A stretch of DNA of 12,743 bases, from positions 1-12,743 of the forward strand of contig CAJVPJ010001060.1 of the NCBI GenBank assembly GCA_910592205.1, written 5' to 3'. Shown one piece after another: positions 1-7,853 of this stretch; position 1 is the stretch's first letter; every line of letters starts with the position of its first letter. Source of the stretch: Paraglomus occultum (taxonomy: Eukaryota > Glomeromycota > Glomeromycetes > Paraglomerales > Paraglomeraceae). The notes under the pieces are model-generated. The model did not search any database and was not told where the DNA came from. It worked only from the letters and a program-made list of their open reading frames with translations. Position numbers and translations under genes: made by a program.

Positions 1-56
1 AAAAATCGACAGTTTTTATAAAAAAAAATACTAAAAGATAAACTTAATTATTTAAG

Positions 57-196
57 GTTATGATTTAGTTGATAAAGATGTAGCCGAAAATATTGATTGT
101 CGTAAACCCAAATTAGCGACTGGAAAGACAAATTCAGGAAGAAGACGCAGGAATACATGTTCTACAACAAAAAGGCCGAATGGAAAAAAAAAATGA
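57..196 (+). CDS. Probable 3'-terminal exon of an unidentified gene (partial)
   Basis: An AT-rich stretch ending in an AG acceptor at 55-56 is followed by a frame that is open from 59 to a TGA at 194-196. The in-frame TAA at 53-55 lies just inside the putative intron. The predicted peptide has about 45 residues, starts YDLVDKDVAENIDCRKP, and becomes strongly basic, with an RRRR cluster and a KKK C-terminus. The basic tail could be a nuclear or nucleolar signal, but no domain is visible and I do not recognise the family. The stop lies 159 nt before the EMC3 start on the same strand, a normal fungal spacing. Everything upstream is outside the window. It could be chance coding potential; the acceptor with a CTTAAT branch-like sequence about 15 nt upstream is the main support. 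Confidence 0.4.
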
Positions 197-355
197 AAAT
201 TGATAACTAATAAAGGGGATAACTTTTTAAAAACATGTGATCATAGTCATTTTATTTTATTGTCTAATCCATCCAATCGGATTCATTCAATCGACAAGTC
301 GACAATTTGTTGTGAACTAGCGTTTCGCTGGAATCAAGAAACCAGAATTGAAGAC

Positions 356-1572
356 ATGTCGCAACCTGCGCTGGCCGAGAGGTAAGTGTAGTTACGTTGT
401 TGGTGATTTTTTTTTCTTTCCATTACACTGATTCATATCCTTTATATGTATTTCTTGTTAGCCAAGCACTATACCTCGATCCAGGTAATTATGTCCCAGC
501 ATTCTATCATTCACTCACTCGCTCTCACTAATTCGCCCACCAACTCATTTTACTACTCTTTACCCACACTTTCATTCTTACAGCGATCCGCGATTGGGTC
601 CTATTTCCTATAGTGCTTGTAATGGTTCTCGTGGGTATTCTTAGACATCAAATAACACTTCTCCTTTCCGGTTCACCCAAGAAACCCACCTCCAAAGCTA
701 TTCGTGAAACCAAAGCTCTCCAACGCGGCGTGATTCTTCGCACGTACGGAAACAACATTCCGCCGACGGCGTTTTCGTCGCGAAAGACAATCTTGACGCA
801 GGCTTACGAGAGAGGCGTGTATTTGAAGAACCCAGGGCAGACAAACGCGCCAGTTAATCCAATGACAGATCCGCAAGGAATGGAAATCATGATGGAAGGA
901 ATGAAGAAAAACATGGCCATGATCATACCACAGACTATCATCATGGGATGGATTAATTTCTTCTTTTCCGGGTTTGTGTTGAGTGAGTATCGGACTTTTG
1001 TCTTGCGGGTTGGGAAAAGTATGGTTTCGTTATTATGGTCACGACAAATGGGAAGACCTTGATCAGCTTCATTGACCCACACATTTTGTGATCTTGTTGC
1101 TCACAACCTTGACATTTTTTGACTTGTAGTAAAATTACCATTTCCGTTAACGGTTCGCTTCAAAACCATGCTCCAACGGGGTGTAGAAACACCCGATATG
1201 GACGTAACCTGGGTCTCCTCTCTATCCTGGTACTTCCTTAACCTCTTTGGTCTTCGTCCCATCTACACTCTACTCCTCGGCGAGGATAATTCCGCTGATG
1301 GTATGCGGGACATGGCCGCAATGTCTACCATGGGAGTGACGCAAACAGGACAACCGCAAGATTTCAACAAGTTGTTTCAGACGGAAAAGGAGAATTTGCA
1401 ACTCACGCCGCACGAGTGGGAATTGGATAGGATCGAGAATCGGCTTTTGGTAAAGTACGGGAAGAGAGCGGAATCGATTGGAGATGTGAAAAAAGAGGAT
1501 GTCACTGATAAAGAAAAGGAATCTGTGTTGGAAGGAAAGGGCAAGCGGAAGAAAGGCCAAAAACGAGATTGA
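356..1572 (+). CDS. EMC3: ER membrane protein complex subunit 3 (EMC3)
   Basis: Exons are 356-381, 462-484, 584-982 and 1130-1572, giving 296 aa. EMC3 is the Oxa1/YidC-superfamily (DUF106/TMCO1-like) subunit of the ER membrane complex, which inserts tail-anchored and multipass proteins into the ER membrane. The start MSQPALAE joins through a 23-nt second exon to DPAIRDWVLFPIV, the family's N-terminal signature. Three membrane segments fit the family: about residues 22-38, 127-149 and 181-199. The loop motif MTDPQGMEIMM, then WINFFFSGFV, LPFPLTVRFKTMLQRG and WVSSLSWYFLNLFGLRPIY, align with animal EMC3. The conserved GLR arginine at 192 matches a positive residue tied to insertase function. The protein is longer than human EMC3 (261 aa) because of a Lys-rich cytosolic tail (about 260-296). 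It is convergent with the RABL3-like gene. Confidence is high. Confidence 0.95.
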
Positions 1573-2374
1573 TAGAAAAGTAAAAAAAAAAGTGGGAGGT
1601 GGACACTGAATGCGAATAGTTTGGTGGTTTGGCGTGTGTTGGCTTGTTTGTGAATATGATTATGAAACAATCCCCAAAACTAAATACATAGATTTTTTCT
1701 TTAATACATGAACCGGATGACATATTGTCAGATTCACTTGTGTTGGTGTCTGAAACATCAGACGATGTCAATATGGTATGGCAAGGTTGATTCTGAAATC
1801 ATAAACGCTACTATAAACGCAATTGTGAGCTCAGTCGGTTGGGCGTTATTTCCCTCCCCGTGAATTGATGAATGAGTAATGTAGCATGTCCCCACACTAA
1901 TAGGACGATTTATTATCAAATGTCTTTATAAATTCCATCTTAGATTGTTATAGGAGAGACTGTCCTTGCAACTACGGGTTGTATCAACACTGTTAATGAA
2001 ACTTTTTACTTTGTTCACGCATTATAAATGGTGTTTTATCCGTTTTACAATTACCTTTTCATATATTATTTTCTATTTGCATTCAACCCGAAATCCTTAA
2101 GTAGTAAAAATTATGATAAAATAGACTTTCAAGTAATTTGCACATATTACTAATTTAATGTAAGCTCTTTGTGTACAAAGTCTTGGTTTCGCAATCGCCT
2201 CTCTTCCATATCTATCCTTCCTACGTCTAACTCTATTAATTTTACAATACAGCAGAATAAAATACTTATCATACAAAAAAACAACAACGACAATGATCCA
2301 ACCACAATGTCTAAAGCCATCCCATCTGCAATTTCATACTCTTACCGATATCAACAGTCTTCTCCCACCTTTTT
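1573..2374. other. Convergent intergenic region, no gene seen
   Basis: This 0.8 kb stretch separates the convergent 3' ends of EMC3 (+) and the RABL3-like gene (-). Open frames here are short and of random composition, so I read it as two 3' UTRs plus spacer. An AATAAA occurs on the plus strand at 2256-2261 and a minus-strand equivalent (TTTATT) at 1909-1914. Both are too far from their stop codons to assign with confidence. A plus-strand open frame at 2169-2501 overlaps the RABL3-like last exon in antisense and looks like a shadow of it. Confidence 0.6.
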
Positions 2375-4282
2375 TCACCGACCGCCACCATTTCCCCCAT
2401 TTCCATTCCCCGCACCAACCCAATACGTTCCAGGCCTATTTCCACCATTACTACCCAATGGATGTATAGCGACTTCAGCAACGGTTGATCCACGTCGTTG
2501 ATTATTGGTATTGTTATATAACTGTCTCAGACTAGACGCAGATGAAGATGTCCTGAGTGACATGCTTTCCGAGCGAAGTGGCTGGTTAGGGTGGGCGTAT
2601 TGAGACTGTGGGTAATGATTGTAAGGAGTCGCGTATTGTGGTCGGAGAGTTGCCGGGGAGGGAGATGGGGAGGACATGGGGCGTAAAGGAAGAGGGTCTT
2701 CTGCGAGTGTTTGGGATGTGTACATGCCCGCATTTCTGATTTGTTTAGGGCTAAACAAGCATTTTAGGAGGGGAAAAAAATTGATAGTTAATGCAACGAT
2801 TCAATATGGATACCAAAAAATAAACTTGAACTAATAAACGGACAATGTACGTAAAGTAGTTTACCTTAGCGCATTTCCCCACGTATTTTTTTTTGGACTT
2901 CCCAAATCCTTTTCCAGCCTGGAAACATTAACACCACCGCCATTCCCTCCACCGCTCATTGACCCAAATACCGGTGTCCCTGGCACGCCACCTCCTACCG
3001 TCCCATTTCCTATGCTCAATCCTCTTCTTCGCACTTCCTCTCTTGACGTCAATGGTGGCGAGGTGTAAGGATTATGCGTGGCAAGCGAAGGAGAGATAGA
3101 ATGATCGGAAACAAAATGGTACTTCTTATCAATCACCGTATCAAAAAACGCGTCGAATTTTTCGGACGCTAATGACGCATGAAAAAAGTGCGATGGAGCT
3201 AGAGTACACTTTTGGATAAGCGTGTTTTGAGTTTGATGGAATAGACTGGCGGTTAGTGATGACGATAGATTAAAATATGTGGAAAAGCAGAAAATTTAAA
3301 AAGGAGAGTCAACGTGCCAGTTTTACAGTATGTTAAGCTCAACTTACAACATTTACGCATTCTCCACCGTATTCCTCGACAATACTGTATCGCCTCTGTC
3401 GGCCTGTAAGTTCTTGTTTGACCAAGTCAGCCTTTGTCCCAACGACTAATATAGGTACATTGGCAGATCGTTCTCCTATTTGTAACTCAAAGTCGTATTC
3501 TGTACCGATTGAGCAAATATTAATGTTATATAGCTAGATGAAAGAGTTTAAACCCATACAAACTAGTCCATTTTTTTTTGCTTCAATTTCATGAGAATTT
3601 ATATCGCATCCGTTCCCCTTAAATCCGAAACTTACCATTCTTTTTGATACCACCACTCGCACTAGACTTTTCGTTATCCTTGTACGCCTCTGAATGTAGC
3701 ATCTCTGCAATCCACCTCCACAGATTGTAATATGATTTTCGATTACTAACATCGTGAACAAGTATTATCCCGTTTACTTGATGATAGAACATGTTACGAG
3801 ACGACGTGTGTTTAGAAGATCCACTAATATCAATAAATTCAATAAAGTAAGGTTTCTGGAGACGAGTGTGGGTGTAAAGCTAGGGTGAAGAGGGGAAAAA
3901 CATGATTGAAAGGAAAATGGCATGTCGTTCGCGGAGAAATAGAAATTGGGAAAAGTGGGAGAAGTGGTGTGAGGATAAAATAGCGACTTGGGTGTAAAGT
4001 ATATAAAAAAAATGTAATCATTCTACGTTTATTATGACTCACCTTGATTTCGATAGAACAACCAATAGTCCAAGTCGGATTACGCAGTGGTTCGTTGTGA
4101 CAGAGCATATGAACAAGACTCGTTTTACCCTTTTTTTTTTGTTTTTTTTTACGTATAAATTAACAAATCAAAAAAAATCGACTACGTTTTATCCAAGTCT
4201 TTATGATAACGAGGAAAAAAAAACCACATACAACTCCCGAGTCTCCAACAACTATTATACGTATTTTCTCTGTTGGCTCCAT
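2375..4282 (-). CDS. RABL3: RABL3-like (Rab-like protein 3) small GTPase with long low-complexity tail
   Basis: Exons in coding order are 4282-4232, 4129-4043, 3879-3636, 3499-3348, 3208-2865 and 2750-2375, giving 417 aa in one frame. RABL3 is an atypical, non-prenylated Rab-family GTPase; in vertebrates it has been linked to SmgGDS (RAP1GDS1) and RAS prenylation. Visible motifs are the P-loop GDSGVGKT (13-20), the RABL3 signature NPTWTIGCSIEI in the switch I area (about 33-44), DISG (63-66) where Ras has DTAGQ, VNGIILVHDVSNRKS (about 81-95), and the guanine-specificity motif GTKAD (148-152). FFDTVIDKKY (about 199-208) closes the GTPase fold. Residues from about 211 to 417 are rich in Ser, Pro, Gly and Asn, unlike human RABL3 (236 aa). 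There is no C-terminal prenylation cysteine. The acceptor of exon 5 (3208) was chosen because it alone keeps frame and gives GGECVNVCTLAPSHF. Confidence 0.9.
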
Positions 4283-5372
4283 TGCGAACGAAGAGTTGCT
4301 GTGAAGGGTGTAAACGTGGACTGACAAATGTGGCAACCACGTTCCGTAACACGAACTAGGACAAAAAGGATTGGTTGATATAAAGTGACATAATATAATC
4401 GCCCCCGCATACTAATAAAGTTTAGCGTTAGACTGTCAGCTGTTGTGGTGCGCGCATCTTTTTCATGTTTGGATTGCTTGTGAACAGACAGTAATATCCT
4501 CGACATGGACATATTCATAGAACCGTATTACTGACAAAGATATTCAGTCGCTATTCACTGATGCTTTTTTCTCATCAAATTGGAATTTTTAACGTGGGGG
4601 TGTATTAGTATTAGCGATGGTATGCAGTCTGTATGGAAACACATGTAATGCACGGATTGTGCATAGGGTTTATGCGTGGATTATGTGCAGTTCGTGCGTG
4701 TATGACAGTAAATTTTCCATGTACGGTATACATCAACAGTCGAATTATAAAAGTCTAATTCTGACATTTTGGGAGCGCGTAACGCCAAGGATAGAGTGTT
4801 CAATGAACTCTAATGACGCGATGGATGCGACACTCTAATAGAAATGATGGTCGCAAATCGTTTTCCAGTGATACAAATTAAAATTACTGTTTTTGTATAA
4901 AAACACAGCTTCAGCTGAAAACTATTGAATTTGTTTGGTCCGCCGGCCGAACACTTCTGGAATAATAGTAATGATAATCAGGGTAATTTTTTAATTTGGA
5001 TGTGGATACAAACGCAAGTCTTTTCGAGTCTTAACCAAGTATAGTTAGTGCAACAAGTATAAAAAACGTACTCTTGGAGTATTCGATAAAATGGGGCTGA
5101 CGTGGCGGTGAAAATATGATGTAACGGAAGTTAACGTGACGTGTTTGTTTAAATCGATCTATAAAGCCTTAGTATTACCTGACCCCAGAACAAGACTAAC
5201 TCTACCTTTCCCAAAACCGCTTACATCAAGTGAGATTAGCGCATTTGAAATGTAGTGAATAGTTCCAGCTTACCCGCTCGCACAAGTTCCACATAGTAAT
5301 ACATTCGAGTAAATTATTTGTTTTCAAACATCGACAAAACACTTTATTTATATATGCTGTTCTTATTAGAAT
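4283..5372. other. Intergenic: RABL3 promoter side and CYP40 3' side, no gene seen
   Basis: About 1.1 kb lies between the RABL3-like start and the CYP40 stop, both on the minus strand. Open frames are short (the longest, at 4255-4518 on the minus strand, partly overlaps RABL3 exon 1) and have no recognisable domain. A minus-strand poly(A) signal for CYP40 sits at the right edge. I found no tRNA A/B box pair and no repeats longer than simple A/T runs. Confidence 0.6.
5343..5348 (-). terminator. Poly(A) signal AATAAA for CYP40
   Basis: TTTATT on the plus strand reads AATAAA on the coding strand, 24 nt after the CYP40 stop codon. It lies within an A/T-rich stretch, which fits a short 3' UTR. 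The motif is common by chance in such DNA, but its place right behind the stop favours function. Confidence 0.55.
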
Positions 5373-7127
5373 CTATTTCAATGCCGAAAACATCTTGCTA
5401 TACATCTGTTTCTCCTTCGCCTTTAATTCCGCAACTCTCTTCTTAACTGCAGCAATCTCCTTTACGATTCCCGGATCATTCGGACTTAACTTCTGCGCCT
5501 CTTCTAGATTTAGCAAGGCCTCTTCAGTCTTACCCAATTTCCCTCGCGCTACGCCAAGTCTATACAACGCTTTGGCTTTATCTGTGTCTGTCAACCCTTC
5601 CATTTCTAGCACCGTTGATGTGTCTTTTTCTACCGCTTCATAGTCAGAGATCTTGAGTTCGGCTGCGGCCTTATTTAAATAACAAGAAATCTTGAGGGCA
5701 TTATGTTGAGTCGTGAGGGATTCGTCTTCAACGTCAGATAGTTCGTTTATATAACGGATAGCCTGTGTGGCAAAAGATGATAAGTAATGCGGTCGACCGA
5801 GAGAGGGTGTAGCTGGTCCCCCTTATCAATTCCTCCAGATTGCAAAGGTCAGGAGATCTGTGGATACAACTTGCGATTTTAACAAACCTACCTTGTTATA
5901 TTTCTCAGCTGCGGTGGCATAATCTCCCTTTTTAAAGTAGTCGCTTCCAATCGTCTTAACTGAAGTGGCGATATTGAATAAAGTTTGTGTCTCTAATTCA
6001 ACTTCGGCGTCCTCTACATTCAACAAGCGCAATTCAGATCAGTACGCGTTTAACCACGCAACTAACGCAAGCCGTCAGTCGTAACCAAGCATTTCAAACA
6101 TTACCCGGAACATCCTCGTACACGTCTCCATCAGCCGGTGGCAAAACGCCATCATCCTCGCCTTCTTTAAGCTCTCCACAATCAGCAATGACAACATCTT
6201 CAACAGGGCGGTCGCTATTCGTTGGAATACTCTCCATTTTACGAACCAAGTTTTTCCCTTTGATTACTTTTCCAAAAATTACGTGCTTATCATCTAAATG
6301 TGGTGTCTGTCAGATTAAGAACATTGAGATGGAGAGGCAGTTGTTGAATAGATTGATTAATTGCACAGTTATCGTTTTGATTTAATCATAATCATCTCCT
6401 TTCGCTATTTCTCTTATTCTTTACCTTTGATGTCGTGATAAAGAACTGTGATCCATTTGTGTTTGGTCCGGCATTTGCCATAGACAATAACATGGTCCGA
6501 TCATGTTTGAATACGAATGCCTCATCTATAAAGTACGCACTAGTTAGTACATTTCCCGGATTTTGCTTTTTAAACCGCAGTTACAACTGTACCTTCAAAC
6601 TTCTCTCCGTAGATACTCTCTCCACCGGTGCCGTCACCAGCGGTAAAATCACCGCCTTGACACATAAAATTCTATTTCGAACAATGCAGATGAATGGGGG
6701 ATGATATCATGGGTTAGCATCAGAAATTGGCGTAAAAGATGATGGTTTCGACCACACGTACTCACCTTTATGATACGATGGAAAAGACTTCCTTTGTAAT
6801 GTAATGGCTTTCCAAGTTTTCCCACGCCCTTCTCGCCTAGAGAAGCAATTGCCATGTATCAACGACACATAAATCAGAAAATGACATCCTACAAGAAAGA
6901 ATACGGCTAAACCTTACCTGTACATAATGCTCGGAAATTTTCTGCGGTTTTGGGTACTTGCTCAGTATACTGATCCACGCGTAGTTTGAGAATGAATGTG
7001 AATTGTTACAGTGCTTTTCAATCATGTACACACGAATAATTTAATCATGGAGACATACCAACTCGAAGACTATCCTTCCGGCTCGTTTGCCACCAATGTC
7101 AATATCGAAGAATGTTCGTACTGTCAT
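5373..7127 (-). CDS. Cyclophilin 40 (peptidyl-prolyl isomerase D, CPR6/CPR7-type Hsp90 co-chaperone)
   Basis: Exons in coding order are 7127-7059, 6969-6918, 6836-6766, 6671-6593, 6525-6425, 6306-6105, 6013-5892 and 5762-5373, giving 361 aa (human CYP40: 370). It is a cytosolic prolyl cis-trans isomerase that docks on Hsp90 through C-terminal TPRs. The cyclophilin domain (about 1-165) starts [20 protein letters not shown]. It keeps catalytic R61 in [15 protein letters not shown], then F66, M67 and Q69, the [13 protein letters not shown] loop, and [16 protein letters not shown] (107-122). The position of the cyclosporin-binding Trp of cyclophilin A is His127 ([12 protein letters not shown]), as in CYP40 proteins, which predicts weak cyclosporin binding. 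An acidic linker leads to TPRs (about 192-335) and a C-terminal [10 protein letters not shown] motif typical of the family. Clamp residues K211, N262, K296 and R300 are kept, but the usual Asn is Ser215. A heat shock element lies upstream. Confidence 0.96.
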
Positions 7128-7218
7128 TTTTGTTATGTTAATGTCTTTGTAGATACGTTAGATCTTCAGTCAAGAAAGCAAAAGATCGAAATCGAAACTT
7201 TAAATAATTATTTGCCGG

Positions 7219-7236
7219 GAATATTCGAGAAGGTTC
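7219..7236 (-). promoter_or_regulatory. Perfect four-unit heat shock element (HSE)
   Basis: The run GAAtaTTCgaGAAggTTC has four alternating nGAAn/nTTCn pentamers at the exact 5-bp pitch required by trimeric heat shock factor, with no mismatch. It ends 92 bp before the CYP40 ATG (7127 on the minus strand), a typical promoter distance. Yeast and animal CYP40 genes are known stress-responsive Hsp90 co-chaperones, so HSF control is biologically expected. The element reads the same way on both strands and could also act on the plus-strand locus. Confidence 0.8.
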
Positions 7237-7420
7237 TCTCATCTTTTTTTGGCATTTTATGATTGGCAGGCTTGTGATTGAGATGATCCGCAAATTGTCA
7301 TACCATTGCGTTATGACTCTCTATCTTGGCAGATCAACATACAATGCATAGCTACAACATTTAGTAGCCGTTTTTTGTTACTATAATGGTCTCAGGTATG
7401 TGTCGCCATCCGTTTTTTCT

Positions 7421-7504
7421 TGACACGTTGATGTGTGTAATTATCCATTTTTTTGACACCTCGGCGACACCATCGTCAGTGTCATGATGGCAAAAACGTG
7501 ACAC
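7421..7504. promoter_or_regulatory. Cluster of four TGACAC motifs
   Basis: TGACAC occurs on the plus strand at 7421-7426, 7454-7459 and 7499-7504, and inverted (GTGTCA) at 7479-7484. A CGACAC variant lies at 7465-7470. TGACA-type cores are bound by TALE homeodomain proteins in other eukaryotes, but no factor can be named here. The clustering, not the identity, is what the sequence shows. Confidence 0.35.
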
Positions 7505-7535
7505 CGTAATGATATGTTAGTCCCCGTGATAAGTT

Positions 7536-7547
7536 AGTCATATGACT
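7536..7547. repeat. 12-bp perfect palindrome with CATATG core
   Basis: AGTCATATGACT is self-complementary over 12 bp and contains an E-box-like CATATG. It lies between CYP40 and the plus-strand locus. It could be a dimeric transcription factor site; the evidence is symmetry only. Confidence 0.3.
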
Positions 7548-7853
7548 TGACGATTGTGGCTACTTAACGTGATGTTGCATCGCGTATACACCTGTTTCAA
7601 TGACATTCACCTTACAATATACGTGTTCTAGGAAAAAATACTTTCCAAAAGCGATAGAGGAGTTGGTGCTTTAGTGGATCCTTTATTGGCACAGCTACGG
7701 TGAATCGCTACAGCTGTTGATATCCAGGAGTGCGAGAGTCGAAGTAACCCAAATATAATAATGGTTCAAAAGAAGGGTTCCGATTCCAGGTTCGCGTGGC
7801 GATCAATAAAGAAACCAACCCTTGGACGGTAGTAACATATTACTTCGAGAGTT

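Larger units (their letters stand above)
7128..7853. promoter_or_regulatory. Intergenic region upstream of CYP40
   Basis: This 0.7 kb lies between the CYP40 start (-) and the unresolved plus-strand locus. It contains no convincing gene. It holds the heat shock element at 7219-7236, a cluster of four TGACAC/GTGTCA hexamers between 7421 and 7504, a related inverted pair (GTGTCGCC at 7400-7407 and GGCGACAC at 7463-7470), and a 12-bp palindrome at 7536-7547. If the plus-strand locus is a real gene, this is a shared, bidirectional promoter. A short ATG frame near 7762 is discussed with the unresolved locus. Confidence 0.55.

Noticed and set aside
804-1082. Minus-strand 92-codon frame
   Set aside because: It is antisense to EMC3 exon 3, which is fully explained by the plus-strand gene.
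2169-2501. Plus-strand 110-codon frame rich in Pro and Phe
   Set aside because: Its right part is the antisense of the Gly/Asn-rich last exon of the RABL3-like gene; the Pro/Phe bias is what a reversed Gly/Asn repeat region gives.
3211-3270. CAG at about 3249 as acceptor of RABL3 exon 5
   Set aside because: It puts the exon out of phase and leads to a stop; the AG at 3210-3209 keeps frame and gives the family-like CTLAPSHF.
5395-5643. Plus-strand 82-codon frame
   Set aside because: It is antisense to the frame-perfect last exon of CYP40.
7780-7800. GGTTCCGATTCC resembling a tRNA B box
   Set aside because: The purine after TTC is missing and there is no A box or acceptor-stem pairing at the right distance.
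7762-7833. ATG frame (MVQKKGSDSRFAWRSIKKPTLGR) as first exon of the plus-strand locus
   Set aside because: It ends in a TAG with only a weak GTAGTA donor, and the next usable acceptor would need an intron shorter than any other in the window.
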